In this document: one piece after another, positions 37,447 to 46,120 of the stretch
Position numbering within the stretch: position 1 is the stretch's first letter
Layout: every line of letters starts with the position of its first letter
Assembly: GCF_000337215.1 (NCBI RefSeq)
Contig: NZ_AOHZ01000014.1
Coordinates: 37,535-101,534 of the forward strand
Direction of reading: 5' to 3'
DNA from: Natronolimnohabitans innermongolicus JCM 12255
GTDB lineage: Archaea > Halobacteriota > Halobacteria > Halobacteriales > Natrialbaceae
Length of the DNA stretch: 64,000 nucleotides
Program-made: the position numbers and the translations under genes
The notes under the pieces: generated by a model
The model's database searches: none
Told to the model about the DNA's origin: nothing
Seen by the model: the letters and a program-made list of their open reading frames with translations, nothing else

Positions 37447-38304
37447 ATGACAGCGGGCGAGACGAGTCGCGGGTTGCTCGAGTTGACGCGGCCGGTGAAC
37501 GTGATCGCGGCGAGCGTGCTCACCTTCATCGGCGCGTTTGTCGCAGGCGGGATCACCGACCAGCCGGTCGCGGTCGGGGCTGCGGTGGCCGCGACGGGGC
37601 TTGCGGTCGGTGCCGGGAACGCGATCAACGACTACTTCGATCGGGAGATCGACCGGATCAACCAGCCCGACAGGCCGATTCCGCGCGGTGCGGTCAGCCC
37701 GCGCGGAGCGTTGCTGTTCAGTATCGTCCTATTTGCGGTCGCGGTCGCGCTGGCGCTGGTGCTGCCGCTGCTGGCGCTCGCGATCGCCGGGATCAACCTT
37801 ATCGCGCTGGTCGCGTACACGGAGCTCTTCAAGGGACTGCCCGGGCTCGGAAACGCGCTGGTCGCCTACCTCGTGGGGAGTACGTTTCTGTTCGGCGCCG
37901 CCGCCGTCGAGAACGTCGCGCCGGCGGCCGTGCTCTTCTTGCTCTCGGCGATCGCGACGCTCACGCGGGAGATCATCAAGGACGTCGAGGACGTGGAGGG
38001 CGACCGCGAGGAGGGGCTGAACACGCTGCCGATCGCGATCGGCGAGCGGCCGGCACTGTACGTCGCGACGGCGTTGCTGGCGGTCGGGGCGATTGCGAGT
38101 CCGCTTCCGTACCTGTTGCTCGAGGATTTCGGTCTCGCTTACCTGGTCGTCGTCGGGCCCGCGGTGGCGATCATGGGGTACGCGACCTACGAGAGTTTCG
38201 CGGATCCGACGGCGGGGCAGGAACACCTCAAGTACGGGATGTTTCTCGCCGCGCTGGCGTTTATCGTCGGGCGGGCAGCGACCATCGTTCCGTCGGGACT
38301 GTGA
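37447..38304 (+). CDS. Geranylgeranylglycerol-phosphate geranylgeranyltransferase (UbiA family)
   Basis: A 285-residue UbiA prenyltransferase with about eight helices. The two aspartate motifs are NDYFDREIDRINQPDRPIP (about 60) and IIKDVEDVEGDREEG (about 177). ELTRPVNVIAA at the start and the length fit digeranylgeranylglyceryl phosphate synthase, which adds the second C20 ether chain to archaeal membrane lipids. A menaquinone-type UbiA is the alternative but less likely. Confidence 0.88.
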   Translation: MTAGETSRGLLELTRPVNVIAASVLTFIGAFVAGGITDQPVAVGAAVAATGLAVGAGNAINDYFDREIDRINQPDRPIPRGAVSPRGALLFSIVLFAVAVALALVLPLLALAIAGINLIALVAYTELFKGLPGLGNALVAYLVGSTFLFGAAAVENVAPAAVLFLLSAIATLTREIIKDVEDVEGDREEGLNTLPIAIGERPALYVATALLAVGAIASPLPYLLLEDFGLAYLVVVGPAVAIMGYATYESFADPTAGQEHLKYGMFLAALAFIVGRAATIVPSGL

Positions 38305-38472
38305 GGGCTCGACGATCGCCCACCGACATCGTCCCAGCGGCCACAACCACCCACAAACCGGCCAGTCGTGGCTGTACAATCAAAAGTACTATAACCCGGA
38401 TACTGCATCTTCATACCACACGCCGGAGTAGCCAGCGGTCCTCACTGCGGCTGTAGGATGTGAGTATCTGGT

Positions 38473-39102
38473 ATGTATGACCTCGCCGACGTCCTCCCGG
38501 ATTCGGACATCGACGCCGGGACGAACGTACTTATCGCCGGCCCACCGCTGACGGGGAAGCGAGCGATCGCCTTCGATATTCTCGCGAGTGGTGCCGGTCG
38601 TGGCGACGGATCGATCATTGTCACGACCAAAGACAGCGCCGACAAGGTCCTCGAGAGTTTCACCGAGGTCGCGTCCGGAACCGAACCGGACGTCGGCGTC
38701 GTCGACTGTGTCACCAAACAGCGAGGCATCGGAACCGTCGACGATGATCCGCGAATCAAGTACGCTTCGTCGCCGGTCGACATGACCGGGATCGGGATCA
38801 AACTCTCCGAATTCCTCCAGCACTTCTACGAGGATCGGGGACTGACGGAGAATCGCGTGCTCTTGCACTCGGTGTCGACGCTATTGATGTACTCCGACCT
38901 CCAGACTGTGTTCCGGTTTCTCCACGTGTTCACGGGTCGGATTCAAAGCGCCGACGCCCTGGGCCTGTACGTCATCGACTCGACGGCCCACGACGACCAG
39001 ACCATGAACACGCTCAAACAGCTGTTCGACGCGGTCATCGAACTCGAGGAGACTGCCGACGGCGAAGAGCCCGAGATCCGGACGGCCGGACTCTCGACCT
39101 GA
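38473..39102 (+). CDS. RecA-superfamily ATPase (KaiC/GvpD/RAD55-like)
   Basis: A 209-residue single-domain ATPase. Walker A is AGPPLTGKR (about residue 25), Walker B-like strand is LGLYVIDSTAHDD, and the Asp-rich DDPRIKYASSPVDMTGIG segment is usual for haloarchaeal signalling ATPases of this type. It may act in signal output rather than recombination. A TATA-like GTACTATAA lies about 80 bases upstream. Confidence 0.8.
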   Translation: MYDLADVLPDSDIDAGTNVLIAGPPLTGKRAIAFDILASGAGRGDGSIIVTTKDSADKVLESFTEVASGTEPDVGVVDCVTKQRGIGTVDDDPRIKYASSPVDMTGIGIKLSEFLQHFYEDRGLTENRVLLHSVSTLLMYSDLQTVFRFLHVFTGRIQSADALGLYVIDSTAHDDQTMNTLKQLFDAVIELEETADGEEPEIRTAGLST

Positions 39103-39255
39103 AACGCCCGGGCGGCGTCGGTTCATCGTCTCCAAAACGGAGGAGTCGCTACCACCGCGAGCGTCGGGTCCGTCGGAGCCGTTCGCGGACTCCGACGAAC
39201 GCATGCCCGGCGGACCCCGAAACGTTTCAGCCCTGAACCCGTACTCTCGGGCACC

Positions 39256-39666
39256 ATGCAAGGAGACACCACGGACGAGCTCGAGGCCGTCCTCGAGTAC
39301 GAGACGATCGCCGTCGTCGGTTGCTCGAGCACGGCCGGAAAGGCCGCCCACGACGTGCCGCGGTACCTGCTCGAGCGGGGGTACGACGTGATCCCGGTCA
39401 ACCCGTACGCGGAGGAGATTTTCGGCCGACACGTTTACGACGGTCTCGGGGACGTCGAGGAATCTATCGACGTCGTCTGCGTCTTCAGACCCAGCGAAGA
39501 GGTGAGCGAAATCGTCGACGCAGCCCTCGAGCGCGACGACGTCGAGGTGATCTGGACGCAACAGGGGATCCGCGACGACGCGGCGGCAGCCCGGGCCGAA
39601 GACGACGGCCGAACCGTCGTCCAAGATCGGTGTATGAAAGTCGAGCACCGTCGGCTCGCGGCCTGA
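39256..39666 (+). CDS. CoA-binding domain protein
   Basis: A 136-residue Rossmann-fold protein: IAVVGCSSTAGKAAHDVPRY, VIPVNPYAEEIFGR, DVVCVFRPSEEV and VIWTQQGIRDDAAAA. This is the YccU/CoA-binding-2 family, also found as the front part of acyl-CoA synthetases. It probably binds CoA or acyl-CoA; no reaction is known. Confidence 0.88.
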   Translation: MQGDTTDELEAVLEYETIAVVGCSSTAGKAAHDVPRYLLERGYDVIPVNPYAEEIFGRHVYDGLGDVEESIDVVCVFRPSEEVSEIVDAALERDDVEVIWTQQGIRDDAAAARAEDDGRTVVQDRCMKVEHRRLAA

Positions 39667-39702
39667 GCAGACCGAACGGCCTGAGCAGGCCTGCAACCCC
39701 AC

Positions 39703-40884
39703 TCAGGTTCGAACGTTCGACCCCGGGCGGTCGGTCGAAACGCACCGCTCGAGGGACTCGAGCGCGTCCGGGAGCGACGTGGCCACGGCGTCGTCGAAGA
39801 TCGTCGCCGCGTGAGTACCCGTGATCAGCACGTCCGCGAGCGACTCGGGAGGGAGGTCGACGACGGACTCGACTGCGGCGTCGAGATCGATCGACGCGGC
39901 CGACGGCTCGATCGGCGACTCGGCGACGGCCGACGCGATCGTTTCCCGGCGCTTCTCGGCGGGACCTGCCAACTGCGCGCGTAGCGCTCGCTGGCGGTTC
40001 TCCGGCACGGTTCGTTCGACCGGCACCGAACAGATCCGCCCGCAGTACCACGACAGCGCCCGACGGACGGCCGCGAGCAGTGCCGCGTCCGAGTGGTAGA
40101 GCGTCTCGGAAAACGCGAGCGTGGCGGCTTCGAGCGCGGCGGATCGCTCGGCGAGCAGCGCCTCGAGTCGTGTGGGGGCACCAGACGCCAGAAAGGCCTC
40201 GACGGCGTCGTCCGTCGAGTCGGCCGCGGCGAGGTCGCCGTCGTAGAGCGCGCGGGGGACGGTCGCGACGCCGTTGTCGACGTCGGTCGGGAGATCCTCG
40301 ACGTCGTCGAGGACGGCCAGTACGACCATCCCCTCGGATGCTAGCCGGTGAAGCGCCTCAAGTTGCGCCGACGAGTACCCCCCGGTGGCGTCGACCAGCG
40401 CGGTCGCGAGGTCGCCCCAGACGGCACCGCGGTCTTCGAGTCGGCCGAGCGCGTCCTCGAGGGTCGCCGTCGCCGGGTCGACGGACTCCTCGCGGAGCTG
40501 GCCCGCGCCGATTTGCCGAACCGTCTCGAGGGCGGAACCCAGATCGACGTCGCTCGGAAGAGCGGCGGCGGTCTCGACGACGTCGACGAAGGCGAGATCG
40601 CCGAGCGTGACGCGTTCGTTCAACCGTCGCTTTCGGTGCCGAGCGTCCCACGTCCCGGATTCGTCGATCGCGTCGTCGTGGAGACTGCTCGCCGCGAAGA
40701 GGTCCGTCGGAATCGACGCTAGCGCGGCGGCGAGTTCCGGGTCGTCGGTCTCGAGGTCGACGAGCGCGTAGACGAACGCGCCGAGGAGACCGCCCTGGTC
40801 GGCGTAGGACCGAGCGGTCGCTCGAACGGCGGGAGAGAGATCGAGATCCCGCGCGTCGAGGAGGCCGTTCAGGGATGAGCCCAT
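39703..40884 (-). CDS. Polyprenyl synthetase family protein
   Basis: A 393-residue all-helical protein with both aspartate motifs of trans-prenyl synthases: SSLHDDAIDE (about 67) and LDDVEDLPTD (about 188), which bind the Mg-diphosphate of the allylic substrate. The RRLNERVTLGDLAF segment also fits. It is longer and more diverged than the main GGPP synthase of haloarchaea, with an extra ~100-residue alanine-rich C-terminus. It may be a second isoprenyl synthase or a regulatory homologue. Confidence 0.75.
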   Translation of the reverse strand: MGSSLNGLLDARDLDLSPAVRATARSYADQGGLLGAFVYALVDLETDDPELAAALASIPTDLFAASSLHDDAIDESGTWDARHRKRRLNERVTLGDLAFVDVVETAAALPSDVDLGSALETVRQIGAGQLREESVDPATATLEDALGRLEDRGAVWGDLATALVDATGGYSSAQLEALHRLASEGMVVLAVLDDVEDLPTDVDNGVATVPRALYDGDLAAADSTDDAVEAFLASGAPTRLEALLAERSAALEAATLAFSETLYHSDAALLAAVRRALSWYCGRICSVPVERTVPENRQRALRAQLAGPAEKRRETIASAVAESPIEPSAASIDLDAAVESVVDLPPESLADVLITGTHAATIFDDAVATSLPDALESLERCVSTDRPGSNVRT

Positions 40885-40983
40885 CGGTTACGCGTCACTT
40901 ATCAACTACACGTAATTAGTGTGCTGATTGGGTCGGTCGCTCGATCCCCCGTGTGCGGTCTCGCACGTGGAAATGGAGGCCGG

Positions 40984-41020
40984 CTTGACATCCTCCCAAC
41001 CCTGAAGGGCGAGGTTTTGC
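40984..41020. mobile_element. Solitary IS605/IS1341-type end (remnant)
   Basis: CTTGACATCCTCCCAACCCT followed by GAAGGGCGAGG closely resembles the hairpin end seen beside haloarchaeal tnpB (IS1341-type) genes. No tnpA or tnpB is nearby, so only the end survives or was recruited. Confidence 0.5.
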
Positions 41021-41043
41021 GCCTGTTCACCCCGAACAGCGGA

Positions 41044-41116
41044 CCGACTGAAACGAGTGACACACTGCTCGCACAGTCCTCGTACGATCAGCCGTGCAGT
41101 AACGGTCAGTGACTAC
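41044..41116. mobile_element. Diverged copy of the palindromic MITE-like element
   Basis: CCGACTGAAACGAGTGACAC, ACTGCTCGCA, TACGATCAG, GTGCAGTAAC and GGTCAGTGACTAC align in order with the element at 44498-44581. The outer inverted repeats are decayed. Confidence 0.6.
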
Positions 41117-41158
41117 GAGAGGACGTGTGTCACCCTGGCCGAACCGAGATGGGGGCGA

Positions 41159-41500
41159 TTATTCGGCGGTCGCGTCGCTGGCTTCGGCCTCGGTGCCGTT
41201 GCCCCCGTCCGTGTCGTCCGCGGCGTCGCCGTCCTCGCTCTCGGCCTCGAGTTCGGCCTCGTCGATGGCGGCCTCGGCGAGGATCTGCTCGCCGTCGATG
41301 TCGTGTTCGTCGGCGATGGCGAGCAAGAGTTCGCGCTGCTCGGCGATCTGGTGGTCGAGGCGCTCGACCGTATCGTGGGTGTCGTCGACCTCCTCCTCGA
41401 GGCCGATAATTCGCTGCTGGAGTTCCTGTACCTGTTTGTACATCGCTTCTGCGCGGTCGGAGAGACCCTGAATCTTCTTTGCGGTGCTGCCAAGTCCCAT
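41159..41500 (-). CDS. Coiled-coil haloarchaeal protein (DUF5798 type)
   Basis: A 113-residue protein starting MGLGSTAKKIQGLSDRAEAM, then a long coiled coil to about residue 70 (ELQQRIIGLEEEVDDTHDTV, EQRELLLAIADEHDIDGEQI) and a disordered acidic tail. The opening is that of the DUF5798 family, of unknown role and common in haloarchaea. Confidence 0.8.
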   Translation of the reverse strand: MGLGSTAKKIQGLSDRAEAMYKQVQELQQRIIGLEEEVDDTHDTVERLDHQIAEQRELLLAIADEHDIDGEQILAEAAIDEAELEAESEDGDAADDTDGGNGTEAEASDATAE

Positions 41501-41971
41501 ACGTCGACGATGTGTCGGGGCGCTAATGGGCCTTTTCCTCCGTCACACGAATCGAACGTCGTGTTTGGTGGTGGTAACTAGCACACCAGCGGCGATGCTC
41601 CGACGACTGCAAACACCTGGACGCAACGCCTCGAGACGGTATCGCGATTGTTCGGCGACCGTGGAGCGACGACGACGAGATCAGCGCCGACTACACGAAC
41701 GGCGTCCTTTCGATCGAACTGCAGATCCGCGACGGAGAAGAACCCCGCTCGGGGACCGATTCAACGACGTGACGTCTCGACGGGACGGTCGAAAGAATCG
41801 ACGCCGAAGCCGACTAGCGGGTCGACTCGTCCACGGCGGCGAAAGCCGCCTGTAAGAACGATACGTCGCGACGGTGACCCTCGACGTATGATCGATTCGA
41901 ACCGAGGGGAACCGCGACCGACCGGGAGCGATCCGTCTGCGGCCGCTACCCTGACTGGACGGTGACCGACG
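41501..41971. other. Intergenic region with a possible Hsp20 remnant
   Basis: 471 bases without an intact gene; see the separate entry for 41600-41772. The rest (41773-41971) shows no recognisable feature and holds the promoter of the K+ channel gene. Confidence 0.4.
41600..41772 (+). pseudogene. Possible 3' fragment of a small heat-shock (Hsp20) gene
   Basis: The frame ending in TGA at 41770-41772 reads SDDDEISADYTNGVLSIELQ then IRDGEEP, like the C-terminal beta-strand of Hsp20/alpha-crystallin proteins (...A.Y.NGVL.I.LP). Upstream residues are unrelated, so only the end survives. The fragment is too short for certainty. Confidence 0.4.
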
Positions 41972-43690
41972 GTGGTCGCACTCACCAGACGGCTCGCGAT
42001 TTACGTCGCGTCCCTCCTGTTGCTGATCGGCCTCTACTCGCTGGTCTACCGGTGGGGAATGGCCGCCTTCGAGGGCGAGTCACGGACCTGGTACCAGTCT
42101 CTCGAGTTCGTCGTCCAGTCGATGACGACCACGGGTTACGGACAGGACGCACCCTGGGAGACCCTCGAGATGACCGCGCTGGTGGTGTTGATCCAGGTGA
42201 CCGGCATCGCCTACATCGCGGTCGCGATTCCGCAGTTCGTCGTCCCCTGGCTCGAGACGCTGGTCCAGCCGACGCCGCCGACGGAGATCGATCACGTCGA
42301 GGACCACGTCATCGTCGTCGGCTACACCGACCTCTGTGACACCCTAGTCGACGAACTCGAGGCCGGCGGGACGGCGTCGGTGATCGTCGAATCCGACGAC
42401 GAGCGCGCACAGACGCTTCACGAGAACGGGTTCACCGTCCTTCACGGCGATCCGGGAACCGACGAGACGCTCGAGGCGGCCCGTCTCGAGGACGCGACCG
42501 CAGTCGTCGTCGACGCGACCGAGCGCGACCTGTTTCGGACCGTGCTCGCGATCGAAAGTCGGGATCCGACGGCGACCGTCGTCCCGCTGGTTTTCGACCC
42601 CGCGGCCGCCAGGTACTTTCGCTACGCGGGCGTCGACGAGGTGCTCTCGCCCAGACACCGCCTCGGAAAGGCCCTCGGCGACCGCGTACGAAACGTCGTC
42701 AGTCCGGATTTTACCGGCCTCGAACTGGGAGAGGAACTCGATGTCGCCGAGTTCCACGTCGACCCGGACACCGACCTCTTCGGGGAGCCACTCGCCGCCA
42801 CGCGGGGCCTCGAGGACGCGGGGAGCGGCGGAACCATCCTCGGTGCCTGGGTCCGGGGCGACTTCGTCACCACGCTGTCGCATCCGGCGACGATCGACGA
42901 GAACACGTCGCTGCTCGTCGCCGGCACCGACGACGACCTCGAGGCCGTTACCGATGCGACCGGAACCGCGGGAACGCGCTACCAGACCACGGGCGATCCC
43001 GTCGTCGTGCTCGGCGCGGGACTGGTCGGGCAGACGGCCGCCGGAACGCTCGAGCGCGCCGGGCTGGAGTCGACCGTCGTCGACCGGGAAGACGGCGAGA
43101 ACGTCGACGTCGTCGGCGATGCGACCGAAGAGACGACGCTGCTCGAGGCCGGCGTCGACGCCGCCGAGACGTGTCTCGTCGCGCTCGATGGGGACACCGA
43201 CGCGATCCTCGCGACGCTTACTGCCAACGCGTTGAACCCGGAACTGGAGCTCATCGCCGGCGCCGGCGCCACGTCGAGCGTCGACGCGCTTCGGACGGCG
43301 GGAGCCGACTACGTGCTCGCGCTTCCGAACGTCGCCGGCCGCATGGTCACCCGTCGCGTCTTCGAACAGGAGGTCATGACCTTCGAAGAGCAGTTGCGCC
43401 TCCTCGAGACGGACGCGACCGGACTCGAGGGGGAGACGCTGTCGCTCGAGACGATCCGGGACGAAACGGGCTGTATCGTCGTCGCGGTGGAGCGAGACGA
43501 CGACGTACACACCGCAGTCGACGGAGAGCGGTTCACCGCGGACGATCAGCTGGTGGTCGCCGGTACCGACGCCCAGATTGGCCGGTTCCGCGACACCTAC
43601 GGTGACCGATCCGATCGCGGGAAGGGAAACGACAATGAGGCGAGCGCTGATACCGGCGTCGACCGCGACGACGAGCCAGACGATGGGTGA
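41972..43690 (+). CDS. Potassium channel with tandem RCK/TrkA domains
   Basis: A 572-residue protein with a GTG start. Helix 1 (RLAIYVASLLLLIGLYSLVY), pore loop with the filter TTTGYG (about 50), and helix 2 (ALVVLIQVTGIAYIAVAIPQ) make a two-helix K+ channel. Two NAD-binding RCK_N domains follow (HVIVVGYTDLC about 110; VVVLGAGLVGQTAAG about 345), each with an RCK_C part. It forms ligand-gated K+ channels in the membrane, important for a KCl-accumulating halophile. The D/E-rich tail is disordered. Confidence 0.88.
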   Translation: MVALTRRLAIYVASLLLLIGLYSLVYRWGMAAFEGESRTWYQSLEFVVQSMTTTGYGQDAPWETLEMTALVVLIQVTGIAYIAVAIPQFVVPWLETLVQPTPPTEIDHVEDHVIVVGYTDLCDTLVDELEAGGTASVIVESDDERAQTLHENGFTVLHGDPGTDETLEAARLEDATAVVVDATERDLFRTVLAIESRDPTATVVPLVFDPAAARYFRYAGVDEVLSPRHRLGKALGDRVRNVVSPDFTGLELGEELDVAEFHVDPDTDLFGEPLAATRGLEDAGSGGTILGAWVRGDFVTTLSHPATIDENTSLLVAGTDDDLEAVTDATGTAGTRYQTTGDPVVVLGAGLVGQTAAGTLERAGLESTVVDREDGENVDVVGDATEETTLLEAGVDAAETCLVALDGDTDAILATLTANALNPELELIAGAGATSSVDALRTAGADYVLALPNVAGRMVTRRVFEQEVMTFEEQLRLLETDATGLEGETLSLETIRDETGCIVVAVERDDDVHTAVDGERFTADDQLVVAGTDAQIGRFRDTYGDRSDRGKGNDNEASADTGVDRDDEPDDG

Positions 43691-43795
43691 AACACACCGA
43701 TGGAGCAAGCCCGTTCGAGACGTTTCGCGTCGGGAGAACCTCTCCGTACGAGGCCAGTGGAAAGGACGATGCCACCGTGACACGTGGCAACACGC

Positions 43796-44497
43796 ATGGC
43801 TGAGGAATCGGAGTTCGATCCGGAGGAGGCCGAACAGAAGGAGATCGGTCGCGAAATGGTCGACGACAGCACCGGCCTCGGCTCCGTCGCGGCGCACCTC
43901 TACCGCGGCGAGATGGAGCGCACTGTCGAGTGGCGGAGCCGCCTCGACACGACGACCAACTGGGCGGTAACGGTCACGTCAGCGATCGTCGCCTACGCCT
44001 TCTCCGGCGAGGTCTCCCACGCGGTGATCCTCGCCGGGCTCATGATGGGAACTGTCTTCCTGTTCATCGAGGCCCGACGGTTCCGCGATTACGACATCTG
44101 GCGCTCTCGAGTGCGGGTCTTGCAGGAGAACCTCTTTGCCAACGCGCTGGATCCCTCCAAGGGAATCGAACAGGACGCCTGGCGCGCGGAGTTGAGCGCA
44201 GACTACCGCGACCCGGCGCCGAAACTCGGCTACCGAGCCGCGTTCAGTCATCGGCTACGACGCGTGTACCTTCCGCTGATGAGCGCCGTCTTGCTCGGCT
44301 GGGTGTTTCACGTCTGGGCGTTCAACCCCGACGACTCCTTCCTCGAGGCCGCTGCTCTCCCTGGAATCGACGGCCGGATCGTCGTGGGCGCCGTCGCCGC
44401 GTACTTCGTCGCACTGCTCGTCCTCGCCGTTCCACACTCCTCGAAAGAACGCGGTGAATCCGGGTCGGCCGAACACGCGGATATCGACGCGGAATAA
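43796..44497 (+). CDS. DUF2270 family membrane protein
   Basis: A 233-residue protein of the DUF2270 family: HLYRGEMERTVEWRSRLDTT, NWAVTVTSAIVAYAF, FLFIEARRFRDYDIWRSRVR, and two C-terminal helices. Four membrane segments. Function unknown. An in-frame GTG 12 bases upstream is possible. Its TAA stop abuts the left end of the MITE-like element at 44498. Confidence 0.85.
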   Translation: MAEESEFDPEEAEQKEIGREMVDDSTGLGSVAAHLYRGEMERTVEWRSRLDTTTNWAVTVTSAIVAYAFSGEVSHAVILAGLMMGTVFLFIEARRFRDYDIWRSRVRVLQENLFANALDPSKGIEQDAWRAELSADYRDPAPKLGYRAAFSHRLRRVYLPLMSAVLLGWVFHVWAFNPDDSFLEAAALPGIDGRIVVGAVAAYFVALLVLAVPHSSKERGESGSAEHADIDAE

Positions 44498-44581
44498 TAT
44501 AGTAGCCACTGAAACGATTTACACACTGATCGCAACGCTGTACTGCGATCAGGTGTGCAGTGACTTTCAGTGGCTACTATA
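44498..44581. mobile_element. Palindromic MITE-like element with perfect 17-bp inverted ends
   Basis: Ends TATAGTAGCCACTGAAA (44498-44514) and TTTCAGTGGCTACTATA (44565-44581) are exact inverses. The inner part continues the stem (CACACTGATCGCA ... TGCGATCAGGTGTG), so the 84 bp form one long hairpin. It has no coding capacity. It starts at the base after the DUF2270 stop, about 90 bases before the SRP RNA. Confidence 0.8.
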
Positions 44582-44666
44582 CAGCCGCGACGGAAACGAC
44601 CGCCCTCGAGTGCGTCGCAGGCTGGCGATTTCGGGAGACGAAAGGCCCTTAAGTTCCCACTCCCTA

Positions 44667-44987
44667 CGAGTAACTGGATAGGTCGGGCAGTTAGGTCCTG
44701 CTCGAAACCCGCACTATGGCCTTTAGCGGGGACCGAACACCGCGGGCGTCCGGTCAGACCGACCGGGGCCTCGGGAGCCAACGTGGAAGCCTCGTCCGTC
44801 GGGGACAGCGGTCCACGATGGTCGTCCGCAGGGACGTCCCATCGTGGTTAGCCGGCGACAGCCCATCAGGCGCGGAAGCGAGCAGTGGACCGCCGGACAC
44901 CTGTCGCTCGACGGGTCGCGGGGTGGAGAAGGCAACCGAGATTCCCCCGGTCGGAACGCCGGGCAATCGCGGCTTCCACACTCATAC
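44667..44987 (+). ncRNA. Signal recognition particle (7S/SRP) RNA
   Basis: Archaeal SRP RNA parts are present in order. Helix 2 is GGTC (44681) with GACC (44731). Helix 3 CGGGCAG/CTGCTCG and helix 4 CCCGC/GCGGG have the paired GG-rich loops. Helix 5 is long (CCGACCGGGGCCTCGG with CCGAGATTCCCCCGGTCGG). Helix 6 is CCACGATGG.../...CATCGTGG with a GCAG loop (44828-44831, SRP19 site). Helix 8 has a GGAA loop and AGCA (44874-44884, SRP54 site). Ends are estimated from helix 1 (GAGTAACTGG with CCACACTC); total about 310-320 nt, the size of the Halobacterium RNA. Confidence 0.85.
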
Positions 44988-45126
44988 TGCATTCGGAATT
45001 ATACTCGAGCAGCGCCGCTGTTTCTACAGGAGCGACAGTAGAGCACCGTTCGTCTGTTCGCCGATACGGCGAGTCGGTGGTCCGACGATCGGTCGATCGG
45101 GACGTTCCAATCGGGCGATCGAATAG

Positions 45127-45135
45127 AAAATATTA
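45127..45135 (+). promoter_or_regulatory. TATA box of the first lipoprotein gene
   Basis: AAAATATTA lies about 30 bases before the ATG at 45162. Confidence 0.55.
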
Positions 45136-45161
45136 GGGATGTCGACTCGCTGACTACACGT

Positions 45162-45977
45162 ATGCTCTCGCGTCGGGTCCTCGTCGGTTGCTGTCTGGTC
45201 GTGTTGCTTCTCCTCGGTGGGTGCGTCAGTTACACCGCGCCCGGCGACGATCCGGACGAACCCGCCGACCCCGATGTCGATGCGGAATCGCTCTTCGAAG
45301 CGGCGTTCGTCCACGGCGACACCCTCGAGGACGTCGAGGGGACGGTCATCAGCGAGGCAACCGACGGAAATCAGACGCTCGGCGACCGGGAACGGATTCA
45401 GGAACGCCCCTACACCGACCGTCGAAGCGAAACGCTCGAGGCGTCGAACGCCGACCGAGACGGAACCGTCTACGTCGCAAACGAGACGACGCGATGGTGG
45501 TACTATCCGGAGTTGCAAGCCGCGGACTACTACGTGCCCGCGGACGCGCCGTTCGACGACGACGAGATTCGAGCGGAGCGAGCCGAGACGGCCGAGACGG
45601 AACTCGAGAAACACAATATCGAGTATCGCGGCACCGAGGAGGTCGCGGATCGAGAAACCCACGTCCTCGACGTCGAAGCGAAAAACGAGACCGTCGAGCG
45701 CGGGATTTCGGTGCTCGTCGGCAACACCGAGTACATCTACGCGCTCGAAACGGTCGACCTGGAGGCCGAAGACGAGTACCGAATCGTCGAGCAGACGCTG
45801 TGGATCGACGCCGAGTACGAGTACCCGCTCAAGGAGGAAGTCGTCTGGGAAGGACCGGACGGCACGGAGATCGTCATGACCGAACGCTTCGAATCGGTGA
45901 CGTTCAACAGCGGGTTCGGCGACGAGACGTTCGACTTCGAGCCGCCGGACGACGTCGATGTGTACGAGGACGGGTGA
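45162..45977 (+). CDS. Lipoprotein, paralogue 1
   Basis: A 271-residue protein with a lipoprotein signal: MLSRRVLVG, hydrophobic core and lipobox LLGGC (Cys about 21). The mature part is beta-rich and acidic, resembling LolA/LppX-like or outer-membrane lipoprotein-sorting folds: TRWWYYPELQAADYY, ISVLVGNTEYIYALETVD, TLWIDAEYEYPLKEEVV, FNSGFGDETFDFEPP. It probably sits on the outer face of the membrane; ligand unknown. The gene 143 bases downstream is a clear tandem paralogue. Confidence 0.8.
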   Translation: MLSRRVLVGCCLVVLLLLGGCVSYTAPGDDPDEPADPDVDAESLFEAAFVHGDTLEDVEGTVISEATDGNQTLGDRERIQERPYTDRRSETLEASNADRDGTVYVANETTRWWYYPELQAADYYVPADAPFDDDEIRAERAETAETELEKHNIEYRGTEEVADRETHVLDVEAKNETVERGISVLVGNTEYIYALETVDLEAEDEYRIVEQTLWIDAEYEYPLKEEVVWEGPDGTEIVMTERFESVTFNSGFGDETFDFEPPDDVDVYEDG

Positions 45978-46084
45978 GCGTCGGCCGGTCGATCAGGCGG
46001 TTCCGATTCAGATTCCACGGCCGTTCCGACCGAACTGCCGATTCTACCGGCCCGGATCGGTGGGTCTCGATCCCGAGACGCATG

Positions 46085-46094
46085 AAAAAACTTA
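46085..46094 (+). promoter_or_regulatory. TATA box of the second lipoprotein gene
   Basis: AAAAAACTTA lies about 27-36 bases before the ATG at 46121, the same spacing as in front of paralogue 1. This supports that ATG over the one at 46082. Confidence 0.5.
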
Positions 46095-46120
46095 GGATCG
46101 TTCTGGACAGGATACCCCCT

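Noticed and set aside
42344..43897. 517-codon minus-strand frame opposite the K+ channel gene
   Set aside because: Antisense shadow with low-complexity Arg/Val/Asp content.
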